Assembly (NCBI RefSeq): GCF_000244915.1
Contig: NZ_CM001442.1
Location: forward strand, 4,340,001-4,404,000
Reading direction: 5' to 3'
Length of the DNA stretch: 64,000 nucleotides
DNA from: Bradyrhizobium sp. WSM471
Lineage (GTDB): Bacteria; Pseudomonadota; Alphaproteobacteria; Rhizobiales; Xanthobacteraceae
In this document: one piece after another, positions 17,747 to 27,526 of the stretch
How the letters are laid out: each line of letters opens with the position of its first letter
Numbering within the stretch: the stretch's first letter is position 1
Notes under the pieces: generated by a model
Databases searched by the model: none
The model's input: only the letters and a program-made list of their open reading frames with translations
What the model was told of the DNA's origin: nothing
Made by a program: the position numbers and the translations under genes

Positions 17747-18115
17747 ATGAAGTATTTTCTGTCTGCACTGATCGCGGTCGGTCTATCGATTGCCGCCGCG
17801 CCGTCGTTCGCGGCTGACGCCCGCAACGTCACCGTCGTCAACGAGACCGGCTATGCCATCAAATTCCTGGGCTTCAACGCCCCGAACGATGGCATGGACG
17901 AATGGGACAACGAGCTGGAGAAGGTTTTGCAGAACCAGGCGAGCACCTATGTCGAGTTCGACGATGACGACGAAGGATGCGTCTGGAATGTCCGCGTCGA
18001 CTGGCAGAACTATGACGAGACCGTGCTCTGGAAGAACGTCAACCTCTGCAAGTTCACCGCACTTCGGCTGCGCTACGATTCCGGCACCAAGACCACTTCG
18101 TTCGTCGCCGAGTAA
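17747..18115 (+). CDS. Secreted hypothetical protein, 122 aa
   Basis: Small periplasmic protein. Seen: signal peptide MKYFLSALIAVGLSIAAAPSFA with a likely cleavage after FAA/FA-AD, then a ~100-residue mature part beginning DARNVTVVNETGYAIKFLGFNAP. The middle is acidic (YVEFDDDDEGC) and rich in Trp (VWNVRVDWQNYDETVLW), ending TALRLRYDSGTKTTSFVAE. Two cysteines (DEGC, NLC) could form a disulfide. The pattern is that of a small beta-sandwich found in several rhizobial secreted proteins, but I cannot name a family. GGGAGA lies 8 bases before ATG 17747. The ~294 bases before it, after the repeat, hold no supported gene. Confidence 0.78.
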   Translation: MKYFLSALIAVGLSIAAAPSFAADARNVTVVNETGYAIKFLGFNAPNDGMDEWDNELEKVLQNQASTYVEFDDDDEGCVWNVRVDWQNYDETVLWKNVNLCKFTALRLRYDSGTKTTSFVAE

Positions 18116-18249
18116 CTTGACCTGAGGCCAGGCGGAGGAGAGGCCGCGTGCCCTTCCTCGCGGCAATGTGCCAGATAGCGAATTCGTCCTTTGCAAGCGC
18201 AAGCGGCTTTGTTATACGCAGCCGCGCGCGAACGACGGGTTCGCCCTTT

Positions 18250-18324
18250 TCCTCGGTAGCTCAGCGGTAGAGCATCCGACTGTTAATCGGATGGTCGCTG
18301 GTTCGAATCCAGCCCGGGGAGCCA
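18250..18324 (+). tRNA. tRNA-Asn (GTT)
   Basis: 75-nt cloverleaf. Acceptor TCCTCGG pairs with CCGGGGA (one G-T pair); D-arm TAGCTCAGCGGTAGAGC; anticodon loop CTGTTAA with GTT; T-loop TTCGAAT; discriminator G and encoded CCA. Confidence 0.96.
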
Positions 18325-18499
18325 AATTCCGCTTCATTTTCAGTGACTTGCGTCCAGACGCTAATCTGGCGTGCGATCTCGTTGCGGCAAATTCTCAATT
18401 ACATGTGTACCGTGGCGAGCCGGCATCCACCGGGGCGACGCCAAAACGACTCAATTGAAATCGAGGTTCCAGAGGCGGTCCTTTACGGAGCTGATTCCC

Positions 18500-18679
18500 A
18501 TGCGAGACATCCAGGTCGATCGTTCCCAGCTGGCTCCCTCCATTCTGCCGGGGGACGTCCTCGAACTCAGCGACGACGAATGCCTCGCCTGTCTGGCGCG
18601 CGCGGTCGAGACCCACGATTCGGCACGGCTGGACGAAGTCGCTGCATTGATCGGCCGCCTCGCGGTCACGATCGAATAG
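18500..18679 (+). CDS. Small conserved hypothetical protein, 59 aa
   Basis: Frame starting MRDIQVDRSQLAPSILPGDV with ACGGAG 9 bases before ATG 18500. The product is acidic and probably all-helical in its second half, with two cysteines in ECLACLARAVETHD. No membrane segment or known domain. It sits between tRNA-Asn and pcm on the same strand. I recall similar short proteins next to pcm in bradyrhizobia, not verified. Function unknown. Confidence 0.6.
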   Translation: MRDIQVDRSQLAPSILPGDVLELSDDECLACLARAVETHDSARLDEVAALIGRLAVTIE

Positions 18680-18813
18680 GTCTCGCCCTCGATGTTGCGA
18701 GTTGCGGAACGGCCCGATTCGCGGGCCAAAGCCATGTTGCGTTTTCGCAGGGCCTGTTCCAAAGATGCCGCCAACTTTCGTCCGCGGCATCGTCCGCCTT
18801 GCAGGGTCCGCAA

Positions 18814-19476
18814 ATGTCCGTTTTCTCGACGGCGCGCCTAAAAATGGTCGATGGCCAGGTGCGCACCAGTGACGTCACCGACCGTCGTGTTCTCGACGCC
18901 ATGCTCACGGTTCCGCGCGAGGCTTTCGTGCCGGCTAGCCGGCAGGCATTGGCGTATCTCGACCTCGATCTCGACGTCAGCGAGGACGGCGCCAAGCGGT
19001 TCCTGATCAAGCCGCAGCTGACCGGCAAGCTGCTCCAGGCCGCCGAGATCGGCGAGGATGACAACGTGCTGGTCGTCGGCTGCGCCACGGGCTATCTCGC
19101 CGCGCTGACCGCCAAGCTTGCGCGTCAGGTCATCGCGACGGAATGCGATTCGGCCTTGGCGGCAAAGGCCAACGACGCCTTCGCCGCCCTCGGGCTTGCC
19201 AACGTGGCCTGCAAGGCCGCGGCCTGCACCGAGGGTGATGCCGCTGCTGGCCCCTATGATGTGATCGTCCTCAACGGCGCCACCGAGGTGACGCCTTCAG
19301 GGCTGCTCGGGCAGCTCAAGGAGGGTGGGCGCCTGGTGGGGGTCTCGGCCGAATCCAGGCCGCCGCGAGCCATGATCGTGACCCATACCCACGGCGAATT
19401 CGGCCATCGGGCGCTGTTCGATGCCGCGGCCCCGGTGCTTCCCGGGCTGGAACGGGCCGCCGCCTTCGTCTTCTGA
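18814..19476 (+). CDS. pcm: Protein-L-isoaspartate O-methyltransferase family protein
   Basis: 220-residue SAM-dependent methyltransferase of the Pcm family, which repairs isoaspartyl residues in aged proteins. Seen: N-terminal LKMVDGQVRTSDVTDRRVLDAMLTVPREAFVP; KRFLIKPQLTGKLLQAAEI; SAM motif I as VLVVGCATGYLAALTAKLA (in place of the usual GxGSGY); and a C-terminal FDAAAPVLPGLERAAAFVF. The shortened, divergent motif is typical of the alphaproteobacterial version found beside tolC. ATG 18814 is chosen because the protein starts at the conserved MSVFSTARLKMVDGQ. The neighbouring order pcm-tolC-popZ-valS is conserved in related bacteria. Repair activity is inferred from family only. Confidence 0.85.
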   Translation: MSVFSTARLKMVDGQVRTSDVTDRRVLDAMLTVPREAFVPASRQALAYLDLDLDVSEDGAKRFLIKPQLTGKLLQAAEIGEDDNVLVVGCATGYLAALTAKLARQVIATECDSALAAKANDAFAALGLANVACKAAACTEGDAAAGPYDVIVLNGATEVTPSGLLGQLKEGGRLVGVSAESRPPRAMIVTHTHGEFGHRALFDAAAPVLPGLERAAAFVF

Positions 19477-19510
19477 CGGCCGATAGCGGCTTTAGCCCAT
19501 TAAAATCCCG

Positions 19511-19523
19511 TTCTGAATCAGAA
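19511..19523. promoter_or_regulatory. Perfect 13-bp dyad upstream of tolC
   Basis: TTCTGAATCAGAA is a perfect inverted repeat with a one-base centre, 167 bases before the tolC ATG and 35 after the pcm stop. Its size and position fit an operator of a dimeric regulator, but no known consensus is matched. Confidence 0.3.
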
Positions 19524-19689
19524 GTGTGGCCGGGATGCTGCACGTGAAGAGTTTCCACCGAGAACCACCCTCAGGTAGTTCCGTCGCGCTTGACCACGTC
19601 CTATGTTGCGACGGGGCAACGACTCCACTCGTAGACGGTAACCCAGCTCGCGGGCACGAGCCGGGCGTTAGAATGAACGGAATTTTTGG

Positions 19690-21081
19690 ATGCATGGGGT
19701 GAAGCTCTTCACCGGAGCAGCGGTTTCGGTCCTGCTGCTGGCGCTTGCCGCGCCGACGCCTGGCTTGGCGGATACGATCGAGGCTGCGCTGGTGCGCGCC
19801 TATCAGAACAATCCGCAGCTCAACGCGCAACGCGCCCAGGTGCGCTCGACCGACGAGAACGTGCCGCAGGCGCTGTCGGGCTATCGGCCCAAGGTCGGGG
19901 TCAACCTCAGCACTGGCTATCAATATCAAGATATTCAGCAGCAGCAGAAGGGTCTGCCAATCCATAGCGATCCGCCCCTTCAGCCCAACAGCGCCAGCCT
20001 GACTATCAACCAGACGCTCTACAACGGCAATCAGACCGCCAACAGGACGCGCGCGGCGGAGAGCCAGGTCTCGGGGTCCCGCGAGGCGTTGCGCGTGCTC
20101 GAGCAGACGGTCCTGTTGCAGGCTGCCACCAGCTACATGGATTATCTTCGTGACTCCGCCACCCTCGAAGTTCAGCGCAGCAACGTGCGCGTGCTCGAAC
20201 AGACGCTCAAGCAAACCCGCGATCGCTTCAATGTCGGCGAGGTGACGCGCACGGACGTGGCGCAATCCGAAGCGCAGCTCGCGGCCGGCAGGACCCAGGC
20301 CCTGACTGCCGAATCGAATCTCACGACGACGCGCGCGAATTTCCGCCGGATCATCGGCAACGAGCCGACGAACCTTGCGCCGGGGTCGCCGGTCGATCGT
20401 TTCCTGCCCGGGACGCTCGCCTCCGCCGTCGGTCTCAGCCTGGTGGAGAACCCCAACGTCACGGCCTCGATGTTCGGCATCGACGTCAATTATCTCCAGG
20501 TCAAGATCAACGAAGGCGCGCTGCTGCCGACCCTCACGGTTCAGGCTGGCATCACCCAGTCGTACCAGCAGACCCTGACGGTCTTCCGAACGACGACCGC
20601 GTCCGCCATTGCGACCGCCTCGGTGCCGATCTATCAGGGGGGCGCTGAATATGCGCTCATCCGCCAATCGAAAGAGAACCTGGCGCAGCAGCGCCTGAAT
20701 CTCGAAACCACACGTGATCAGACCCGCGCCAACGTCGTGCAGGCCTGGGGCCAGTTGGAAGCCGGCAAGGCGCAGGTGCAGTCCGCGCAGGCGCAGGTTA
20801 CGGCGTCCGAGATCGCGCTGAACGGCGTGCGCGAGGAAGCCAAGGCCGGCCAGCGCACCACGCTGGACGTGCTCAACGCGCAGCAGGCGCTGGTCAACGC
20901 GCGCGTAGCGCTCGTCACTGCCCAGCATGACCGCGTGGTGGCGTCCTATTCGGTGCTCAACGCGGTCGGCCGTCTCGCGCCGCAGGTCCTCGGCCTCAAC
21001 ACCACGGTCTATGATCCCAGCGTTCACTACCAGCAGGTTCGCGACAGCTGGGCCGGCGTACGCACGCCAGACGGACGCTAG
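19690..21081 (+). CDS. tolC: TolC-type outer-membrane efflux channel
   Basis: 463-residue outer-membrane factor that forms the exit duct for efflux pumps and type I secretion. Seen: signal peptide with core LFTGAAVSVLLLALAAPTPGLA; first repeat starting DTIEAALVRAYQNNPQLNAQRAQVRSTDENVPQA, the classic TolC N-terminal helix; LYNGNQTANRTRAAE; the second structural repeat starting around PVDRFLPG; and a C-terminal helix ending LNAVGRLAPQVLGL. ATG 19690 gives MHGVKLF before the hydrophobic core. It is the only channel gene in the window and may serve the RND pair at 1-5.8 kb. A likely terminator follows at 21094. Confidence 0.94.
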   Translation: MHGVKLFTGAAVSVLLLALAAPTPGLADTIEAALVRAYQNNPQLNAQRAQVRSTDENVPQALSGYRPKVGVNLSTGYQYQDIQQQQKGLPIHSDPPLQPNSASLTINQTLYNGNQTANRTRAAESQVSGSREALRVLEQTVLLQAATSYMDYLRDSATLEVQRSNVRVLEQTLKQTRDRFNVGEVTRTDVAQSEAQLAAGRTQALTAESNLTTTRANFRRIIGNEPTNLAPGSPVDRFLPGTLASAVGLSLVENPNVTASMFGIDVNYLQVKINEGALLPTLTVQAGITQSYQQTLTVFRTTTASAIATASVPIYQGGAEYALIRQSKENLAQQRLNLETTRDQTRANVVQAWGQLEAGKAQVQSAQAQVTASEIALNGVREEAKAGQRTTLDVLNAQQALVNARVALVTAQHDRVVASYSVLNAVGRLAPQVLGLNTTVYDPSVHYQQVRDSWAGVRTPDGR

Positions 21082-21093
21082 TCCCGTAATCAC

Positions 21094-21136
21094 CCGGTCG
21101 GCCTCGCAAATAGCCGAAGCCGACCGGTGCTTTGCT
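21094..21136 (+). terminator. Probable terminator after tolC
   Basis: Inverted arms CCGGTCGGC (21094-21102) and GCCGACCGG (21119-21127) form a 9-bp GC-rich stem with a 16-base loop, followed by TGCTTTGCTT. The T-tract is weak. The rest of the gap to popZ (21137-21386) shows no gene. Confidence 0.5.
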
Positions 21137-21386
21137 TGCAATCATCAAAATCCCTGACATAGCCTTGCCAAGAAGATGCGGGCCGATTCGCTTTGCATCC
21201 GATGCCGTGTGCGTAAAGCATGAGGTGCCGAGGGCAGGGGCCGCACCGCTGCACGTTGAGCGGTCATCTGGGGACAAGTCGGGCTGCCGTGACGAAAATG
21301 TCGGGCCACCCATCCGGAACCGGCCAATCCTGTCGTGCTTGGTGTAAAACAACGCATGCGAGGGCGTTGATGATGTGGAGTCGGAG

Positions 21387-22160
21387 ATGACGCAGCCTGC
21401 AAAGGTCACAGAACCCTCGATGGAGGAGATTCTGGCCTCGATCCGGCGCATCATTGCCGACGATGAGGCCAAGCCGCCGCCGGCGGATGCCGCCAAGCCC
21501 GAGAAAGCTGCCGCCCCCGCCGCGCCACCGAAGCCGCAGGCGATCAACGATATTCCGCCATCCAAGGTCGCGCCGCCCAAGCCGGCCGCCGAGAAGCCCG
21601 CACCGCCTCCGGCAGCAAAGCCGGCGCCGCCGCCGGCCCCCGCACCCGAGGCGGATGCATCCAACAATCAGGACGATATCGACGCTTTGCTGGCGGGCCT
21701 CGACACAGCCACGGCTGCGCCGGAAATCCGTGCTCCCGAACCGGAGCCCGACCCCGAGCCCGATGTGCTGGAATTGACCGACGATATGGCGCTGGCGATG
21801 GAGCCGACGCCGCCTCCGCCGCCGCCGAGCTTCCGCAAGGTCGAGCCGCGCGACGATCTCGAATTCGCCGAATCGCCGCCCCCGCGTCCGACGCCGGCAT
21901 CCTATGCGCCCGTCGACTTCGATGCGCCGCCACTGCCGCCCCAACAGCCGATGCTGGCGCAATCGACGGTCTCCGCGGTCGAATCCGCCTTCAATTCCCT
22001 GGCCCACACGGTGCTCAGCAGCAATGCGCGAACGCTGGAGGATCTGGTCAAGGAGATGCTGCGTCCGATGCTGAAGTCCTGGCTGGACGACAATTTGCCG
22101 GGCCTCGTCGAACGCATCGTGAAGGCCGAAATCGAGCGGGTATCGCGCGGCGGCAGGTAG
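21387..22160 (+). CDS. popZ: PopZ-family polar organizing protein (DUF2497)
   Basis: 257-residue PopZ-like protein; in Caulobacter PopZ forms polymeric hubs at the poles that anchor the ParB/origin complex. Seen: N-terminal motif EPSMEEILASIRRIIADDEA (binding region for partners in PopZ), a long low-complexity middle rich in Pro, Ala and Glu (about residues 30-185), and the conserved C-terminal oligomerisation helices VESAFNSLAHTVLSSNARTLEDLVKEMLRPMLKSWLDDNLPGLVERIVKAEIERV cut here into its key parts: NSLAHTVL, LVKEMLRPMLKSWLDDNLP and LVERIVKAEIERV. ATG 21387 follows GGAG closely; GTG 21375 is the alternative. It is upstream of valS, as in other alphaproteobacteria. Confidence 0.9.
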   Translation: MTQPAKVTEPSMEEILASIRRIIADDEAKPPPADAAKPEKAAAPAAPPKPQAINDIPPSKVAPPKPAAEKPAPPPAAKPAPPPAPAPEADASNNQDDIDALLAGLDTATAAPEIRAPEPEPDPEPDVLELTDDMALAMEPTPPPPPPSFRKVEPRDDLEFAESPPPRPTPASYAPVDFDAPPLPPQQPMLAQSTVSAVESAFNSLAHTVLSSNARTLEDLVKEMLRPMLKSWLDDNLPGLVERIVKAEIERVSRGGR

Positions 22161-22242
22161 ATCGGGCCGCAGAGCCCTCATAAAGCCCTGCTTGTGCGTC
22201 ATATTCGGTCTCCCGACCGGACCGGAAAGCCCTGTTGCCGCC

Positions 22243-22305
22243 TGGCTTTCCTTTGACCTTTCCGTTGACTTGTCCGTTGACTTGGACCCCGTGCGCGGCT
22301 TTCTA
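22243..22305 (+). promoter_or_regulatory. Repeated TTGAC boxes before valS
   Basis: Within 22250-22285 the sequence holds TTTGACC, CGTTGACTTG and CGTTGACTTG in close tandem. The last TTGACT (22277-22282) stands 17 bases before TTTCTA (22300-22305), a possible -35/-10 pair. This would start transcription almost at the valS ATG (22314), which has no visible ribosome binding site. Confidence 0.3.
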
Positions 22306-22313
22306 ACAGCGCC

Positions 22314-25190
22314 ATGATCGAGAAAAATTACCAGCCCGCCGATATCGAAGCCCGCATGTCCGTCGTGTGGGAGGACAGCCTTGCCTTCAAGGCCGGCCGC
22401 CCGGACCGCCGCGACGCAGTGCCCTTTACCATCGTGATCCCGCCGCCGAACGTGACGGGCTCGCTGCACATGGGCCACGCCCTCAACAACACGCTCCAGG
22501 ACATCCTGTGCCGGTTCGAGCGCATGCGCGGCCGCGACGTGCTGTGGCAGCCCGGCACCGACCATGCCGGCATCGCCACCCAGATGGTGGTGGAGCGGCA
22601 GCTGATGGAGCGCCAGCAGCCCAGCCGTCGCGAGATGGGCCGCGAGAAGTTTCTGGAGCGGGTCTGGCAGTGGAAGGCCGAGAGCGGCGACACCATCATC
22701 AACCAACTCAAGCGGCTCGGCGCCTCCTGCGACTGGTCGCGCGAACGTTTCACCATGGACGAGGGCCTGTCCAAGGCCGTGGTCAAGGTGTTCGTCGAGC
22801 TGCACCGCGATGGCCTGATCTACAAGGACAAGCGGCTGGTGAACTGGGACACCAAGCTGCTCACCGCGATCTCCGATCTCGAAGTGCAGCAGACCGAGGT
22901 CAAGGGTAGCCTCTGGTACCTGCGCTATCCGATCGAGGGCAAGATTTTCAGCCCCGACGATCCCTCGAGCTTCATCGTCGTTGCCACCACGCGCCCGGAG
23001 ACCATGCTCGGCGATACCGGCGTCGCCGTGCATCCCGACGACGAGCGTTATCAGAAGCTGGTCGGCAAGAACGTGATCCTGCCGCTGGTCGGCCGCAAGA
23101 TCCGGATCGTCGCCGACGAATATTCCGATCCGGAGAAGGGCTCGGGCGCGGTGAAGGTGACACCGGCGCACGACTTCAACGATTTCGAGGTCGGCAATCG
23201 CCACGGCCTCGCCCGGATCAGCGTCATCGACAAGGAAGGTTGCCTCGATCTCCTCGACAACGAGGATTATCTGCGCGACCTGCCGGAAGGTGCCTCGCAG
23301 TTCGCCGAGGAGTTCAACAAGCTCGATCGCTTTGCTGCGCGCAAGCGCATCGTCGAGCGGCTGGAATCGTTCGGCTTCGTCGAGCGGATCGAGCCCCACA
23401 CCCACATGGTGCCGCATGGCGACCGTTCCGGCACGGTGATCGAGCCCTATCTCACCGACCAATGGTATGTCGACGCCAAGACGCTGGCGAAGCCCGCGAT
23501 GGCCGCAGTGCGTTCGGGCGAAACCACTTTCGTGCCGAAGAACTGGGAAAAAACCTATTTCGAGTGGATGGAGAACATCCAGCCGTGGTGCATCTCGCGC
23601 CAACTCTGGTGGGGCCACCAGATCCCGGCCTGGTACGGTCCTGATGGCAAGGTGTTCGTCGCCGAGACCGAGGAGGAGGCCGTCAGCCACGCCCTCGGCT
23701 ATTACGTCGAGCAGGAAGTCATCACGGTCGAGCAGGGGCGCGAGATGGCGCTCGACCGCAACAAGCGTGACGGCTTCATCACGCGCGACGAAGACGTGCT
23801 CGACACCTGGTTCTCCTCGGCGCTGTGGCCGTTCTCGACCCTCGGCTGGCCCGCAGACGCGCCGGAAGTGCAGCGCTACTACCCGACCAACGCGCTGGTG
23901 ACCGGCTTCGACATCATCTTCTTCTGGGTCGCCCGCATGATGATGATGGGCCTGCACTTCATGAAGGAGGTGCCGTTCTCGACGATCTACATCCACGCCC
24001 TCGTCCGCGACGAGAAGGGCGCCAAGATGTCGAAGTCGAAGGGCAACGTCATCGATCCGCTCAGCCTGATCGACCAATATGGCGCGGACGCGCTGCGCTT
24101 CACGCTGGCCGCGATGGCCGCGCAGGGACGCGACATCAAGCTCGCCACCAGCCGCGTCGAGGGCTATCGCAATTTCGCGACCAAGCTCTGGAATGCGTCG
24201 CGCTTCGCGGAGATGAACCACTGCGCCGTGCCCGAGGGCTTCGAGCCGGCGAAGGTCAAGGAGACGCTGAACCGCTGGATCGCGCATGAGAGCGCGCACA
24301 CAACGCGCGAGGTGACCGAGGCGATCGAGGCCTATCGCTTCAATGACGCCGCCGGCAGCATCTACCGCTTCGTCTGGAACGTCTATTGCGACTGGTATCT
24401 CGAGCTCGCAAAACCCGTGCTGCTCGGTCCCGATAGCCCTGCCAAGGCCGAGACCCGTGCCATGGTGGCATGGGCGCGCGACGAGATCCTGAAACTGCTT
24501 CACCCCTTCATGCCCTTCATCACCGAGGAGCTGTGGGAGGTGACGGCCAAGCGCGACGGTCTGCTCGCGCTGGCACCGTGGCCGCTGAAGCCGGCCGAAC
24601 CGACGCCGGAGCAGCTTGCGATGCTCGCGGCGACGACGGGGCCGACCGACGCGCTCGTCTCGCCGGTTTGGGTGCTGCCGATCTTCGACCATGCCGACTT
24701 CACCGATCCCGCAGCCGAGGCCGAGATCGGCTGGGTCATCGACCTTGTCACGCAGATCCGTTCGGTGCGCGCCGAGATGAACATCCCGCCGGCGACCCTT
24801 ACGGCGCTGGTGCTCGCAGGCGCCTCGGCCGAGACGAAGGAGCGCGTGCCGCGCTGGAGCGACGTCATCAAGCGCATGGCGCGGCTGTCGGATATCGCCT
24901 TCGCCGACCGCGCGCCCGACGGCGCGGTTCAGCTCCTGGTGCGAGGTGAGGTGGCTGCGCTGCCCCTGAAGGGCGTGATCGACGTCGCCGCCGAGCGCAC
25001 GCGTCTCGACAAGGAGATCGGGAAGGCCGACGCCGACATCAAGCGCGCCGAGTCCAAGCTGGCGAACGAGAAATTCGTGGCCAACGCGGCCGAGGAAGTC
25101 GTCGAGGAGGAGCGCGAGAAGCGCGAGGCCGCGCTCGCCCGCAAGGCCAAGCTGCTCGAGGCGCTGGAGCGGCTGAAGCAGGCGTCGTAA
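22314..25190 (+). CDS. valS: Valyl-tRNA synthetase
   Basis: 958-residue class I aminoacyl-tRNA synthetase charging tRNA-Val in the cytoplasm. Seen: HIGH-type motif [15 protein letters not shown] near residues 43-57; the editing (CP1) domain with [40 protein letters not shown] motif in [13 protein letters not shown] near residue 570; an anticodon-binding domain; and a C-terminal coiled coil of about 60 residues ([19 protein letters not shown]...), diagnostic for ValS against IleS and LeuS. ATG 22314 gives [15 protein letters not shown], the standard N-terminus. No Shine-Dalgarno sequence is evident. It ends 2 bases before the convergent stop of the glycosylase gene. Confidence 0.97.
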   Translation: MIEKNYQPADIEARMSVVWEDSLAFKAGRPDRRDAVPFTIVIPPPNVTGSLHMGHALNNTLQDILCRFERMRGRDVLWQPGTDHAGIATQMVVERQLMERQQPSRREMGREKFLERVWQWKAESGDTIINQLKRLGASCDWSRERFTMDEGLSKAVVKVFVELHRDGLIYKDKRLVNWDTKLLTAISDLEVQQTEVKGSLWYLRYPIEGKIFSPDDPSSFIVVATTRPETMLGDTGVAVHPDDERYQKLVGKNVILPLVGRKIRIVADEYSDPEKGSGAVKVTPAHDFNDFEVGNRHGLARISVIDKEGCLDLLDNEDYLRDLPEGASQFAEEFNKLDRFAARKRIVERLESFGFVERIEPHTHMVPHGDRSGTVIEPYLTDQWYVDAKTLAKPAMAAVRSGETTFVPKNWEKTYFEWMENIQPWCISRQLWWGHQIPAWYGPDGKVFVAETEEEAVSHALGYYVEQEVITVEQGREMALDRNKRDGFITRDEDVLDTWFSSALWPFSTLGWPADAPEVQRYYPTNALVTGFDIIFFWVARMMMMGLHFMKEVPFSTIYIHALVRDEKGAKMSKSKGNVIDPLSLIDQYGADALRFTLAAMAAQGRDIKLATSRVEGYRNFATKLWNASRFAEMNHCAVPEGFEPAKVKETLNRWIAHESAHTTREVTEAIEAYRFNDAAGSIYRFVWNVYCDWYLELAKPVLLGPDSPAKAETRAMVAWARDEILKLLHPFMPFITEELWEVTAKRDGLLALAPWPLKPAEPTPEQLAMLAATTGPTDALVSPVWVLPIFDHADFTDPAAEAEIGWVIDLVTQIRSVRAEMNIPPATLTALVLAGASAETKERVPRWSDVIKRMARLSDIAFADRAPDGAVQLLVRGEVAALPLKGVIDVAAERTRLDKEIGKADADIKRAESKLANEKFVANAAEEVVEEEREKREAALARKAKLLEALERLKQAS

Positions 25191-25192
25191 GC

Positions 25193-25795
25193 TTATTTCG
25201 GAAACGGCTTGCTGAGGAATTTCGAGCCCCTGGCGCCATAGCGCCAGGGCAGCTCGACCGCCTTGGTGATGCCGATCCGGATGCCGGCCACCACCTCGAC
25301 GTCCTCCGACCGCGCATGCAGCGCGATCGGCGAACGGTCCAGCGGCAAGGCATTGTGTGCGATGGTGATGCCGAGCGCTTCGGTCAGCTTGCCCGGGCCC
25401 GAGCACAACGCGTGCAAATCCTGGAGATGGCGCCGCCGACGCATCGCGGCGATGCCATGGGTCGGCTCCAGCGCGCGGATCAGCACGGCACTGGCCGAGC
25501 CCTCTTCCTCGCAGACGAAGTTCACGCACCAGTGGATGCCGTAGGAGCGATAGACATAGGCAAAGCCGGGCGGGCCGAACATCACCTGGTTCCGCGGCGT
25601 GGGGCCATTGTAGGAGTGCGCCGCCGGCTCGGTATGATGATAGGCCTCGACCTCGACGATGATCCCACCGACGCCGTCGACCAGCATGGTCGCACCGATC
25701 AAGTCGGGCGCGACCTCGTGGACGCTGCGTGCGAAAAAGGCACGCCTCAGCGCTTTGCCGAGCCGGGGTGTGGAAGGTTTCGAGACTGGAGCCAT
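25193..25795 (-). CDS. DNA-3-methyladenine glycosylase (AAG/MPG type)
   Basis: 200-residue alkyladenine DNA glycosylase (AAG fold) that excises alkylated purines in base excision repair. Seen: [28 protein letters not shown]; the active-site region [46 protein letters not shown], given here by its key parts [20 protein letters not shown] (catalytic Glu and the His/Tyr set) and [42 protein letters not shown]. Length is normal for the bacterial family. It is convergent with valS, with only two bases between the stops. Start ATG 25795. Confidence 0.93.
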   Translation of the reverse strand: MAPVSKPSTPRLGKALRRAFFARSVHEVAPDLIGATMLVDGVGGIIVEVEAYHHTEPAAHSYNGPTPRNQVMFGPPGFAYVYRSYGIHWCVNFVCEEEGSASAVLIRALEPTHGIAAMRRRRHLQDLHALCSGPGKLTEALGITIAHNALPLDRSPIALHARSEDVEVVAGIRIGITKAVELPWRYGARGSKFLSKPFPK

Positions 25796-25925
25796 TCGAG
25801 GTGAGAATCGCCAGAGAACAGAGCAGGATATTGCCCATATCTGCCATGTTCCCTGAAGCGGGGCGAGCCGGGTTGCGATGCCCGGCCAGACCGATTAGGT
25901 AGGACTTGGTCAGGCCGGACACCCC

Positions 25926-26882
25926 ATGGTCGTTATTGTCGATACCATCTCGAACCCGTTGCGCCCACGTCACCCCGAAAAGGTGAACCGGCCCGATTCC
26001 GCTTCGCCGCCGAAGCCGGACTGGATCCGCGTACGCGCGCCCAACACGCGCGGCTATGCCGACACCCGCAACATCGTGCGCGCCAACGGCCTGCATACGG
26101 TGTGCGAGGAGGCGGGCTGCCCGAATATCGGCGAGTGCTGGGACAAGAAGCACGCGACCTTCATGATCATGGGTGACACCTGCACCCGCGCCTGCGCGTT
26201 CTGCAACGTCAAGACCGGCATGCCGAACGCGCTTGACGCCGCCGAGCCGCAGAACGTCGGTGAGGCCGTGGCCAAGCTCGGGCTTGCACATGTCGTCATC
26301 ACCTCCGTCGACCGCGACGATCTCACTGACGGCGGCGCCGAGCATTTCGCCCAGACCATCCGCGCGATCCGCGCTGCATGCCCCTCGACCACGATCGAAA
26401 TCCTCACGCCCGATTTCCTGCGCAAGGAGGGAGCGCTGGAGGTCGTCGTCGCGGCGAAGCCCGACGTGTTCAACCACAATCTCGAGACCGTGCCGTCGTG
26501 CTATCTCACCGTGCGGCCGGGCGCGCGCTATTTCCATTCGATCCGGCTGCTGCAGCGGGTCAAGGAGCTCGATCCCACCATCTTCACCAAGTCCGGCATC
26601 ATGGTCGGCCTCGGCGAGGAGCGCCACGAGGTGCAGCAGGTGATGGACGATCTGCGTTCGGCCGATGTCGATTTCCTGACCATCGGGCAATACCTCCAGC
26701 CGACCCGCAAGCATCACGCCGTGATGCGCTACGTGCCACCGGACGAGTTTTCGTCCTACGAGAAGGTCGCCTACACCAAGGGCTTCCTGATGGTGTCGGC
26801 GAGCCCGCTCACCCGTTCGTCGCATCATGCCGGCGAGGATTTTGCGAAACTGAAAGCCGCGCGGGCAGCAAGCGCCCGCTGA
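25926..26882 (+). CDS. lipA: Lipoyl synthase
   Basis: 318-residue radical SAM enzyme that inserts two sulfurs into octanoyl groups on E2 and H proteins. Seen: the auxiliary [4Fe-4S] cluster set C60-x4-C65-x5-C71 ([12 protein letters not shown]), the radical SAM set C86-x3-C90-x2-C93 (CTRACAFC), [42 protein letters not shown] and the C-terminal [12 protein letters not shown] and [14 protein letters not shown]. The terminal RSSxHA serine that coordinates the auxiliary cluster is present. ATG 25926 is the first in frame. It is followed after 6 bases by the COQ10-like gene, a pair conserved in rhizobia. Confidence 0.97.
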   Translation: MVVIVDTISNPLRPRHPEKVNRPDSASPPKPDWIRVRAPNTRGYADTRNIVRANGLHTVCEEAGCPNIGECWDKKHATFMIMGDTCTRACAFCNVKTGMPNALDAAEPQNVGEAVAKLGLAHVVITSVDRDDLTDGGAEHFAQTIRAIRAACPSTTIEILTPDFLRKEGALEVVVAAKPDVFNHNLETVPSCYLTVRPGARYFHSIRLLQRVKELDPTIFTKSGIMVGLGEERHEVQQVMDDLRSADVDFLTIGQYLQPTRKHHAVMRYVPPDEFSSYEKVAYTKGFLMVSASPLTRSSHHAGEDFAKLKAARAASAR

Positions 26883-26888
26883 ATCGCC

Positions 26889-27359
26889 ATGCCCAATTTT
26901 TCGAGCAAGCGCCGTGTCGATCACAGCGCGTCCGAGATGTTTGATCTGGTCGCCGACGTCGAGCGCTACCCGGAATTCGTGCCGCTGTGCAGCGCGCTGA
27001 AGGTCCGACAGCGCATGGCGAAACCCGACGGCACCGAGGTGCTGGTCGCGGACATGACGGTGTCGTTCAAGCTGGTCAGGGAATCCTTCACGAGCCGCGT
27101 GACGCTCGACCGCGCCAACTTGAAGATCCTGGTCGAATATCTGCAAGGTCCTTTCAGCAATCTGGAAAACCGCTGGACGTTCGAGCCCAAAGGCGAGAGC
27201 GTTTGCGATGTCGGTTTCTTCCTCGCCTACGAGTTCAAGAGCCGCATGCTGGCGCTCCTGATGGGTTCGATGTTCGACGCCGCATTCGCGCGATTTTCCA
27301 TCGCGTTCGAGAAGCGGGCGGATGCGATCTACGGACGGCGGAAGCTGGCGTCGTCGTAG
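26889..27359 (+). CDS. COQ10/RatA-type START-domain protein
   Basis: 156-residue member of the polyketide cyclase/START family (COQ10, RatA). In mitochondria COQ10 binds ubiquinone and helps its delivery; in bacteria the label 'ribosome association toxin RatA' is also used, but the alphaproteobacterial protein is closer to COQ10. Seen: HSASEMFDLVADVERYPEFVPLCSALKV at the N-terminus, the SFKLVRESFTSRVTLDR strand region, LEYLQGPFSNLENRW-type motif (here VEYLQGPFSNLENRWTF), and the C-terminal long helix AFARFSIAFEKRADAIYG. Co-directional with lipA, 6 bases apart, so probably one operon. Confidence 0.88.
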   Translation: MPNFSSKRRVDHSASEMFDLVADVERYPEFVPLCSALKVRQRMAKPDGTEVLVADMTVSFKLVRESFTSRVTLDRANLKILVEYLQGPFSNLENRWTFEPKGESVCDVGFFLAYEFKSRMLALLMGSMFDAAFARFSIAFEKRADAIYGRRKLASS

Positions 27360-27380
27360 TGGTTGCGGACGGGCACGCTC

Positions 27381-27516
27381 TCGTGTCCCGGACGCGGTGC
27401 AGCGCATAGCGCTGCTCCGCAGAGCCGGGACCCACGCCGCACCGACGGCTCGGAAGCATGGGCCCCGGCTCTGCAGCGCACCGCTGAAGGGGCGCTGCGC
27501 TGCATCCGGGGCACGA
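27381..27516. repeat. Large imperfect palindrome (REP-like)
   Basis: Outer arms TCGTGTCCCGGACGCGGTGC and the imperfect reverse complement ending CATCCGGGGCACGA, with inner hairpins around GCGCATAGCGCTGC and CGGCTCTGC. It lies between the convergent COQ10-like and cytochrome c genes and may terminate both. Different sequence family from the TAGCCCGGATG palindromes. Confidence 0.75.
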
Positions 27517-27526
27517 ACTCCTAGCT

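Noticed and set aside
8283..18324. tRNA-Cys and tRNA-Asn as integration sites of a genomic island
   Set aside because: No integrase gene and no direct repeat of a tRNA 3' end was seen in the window.
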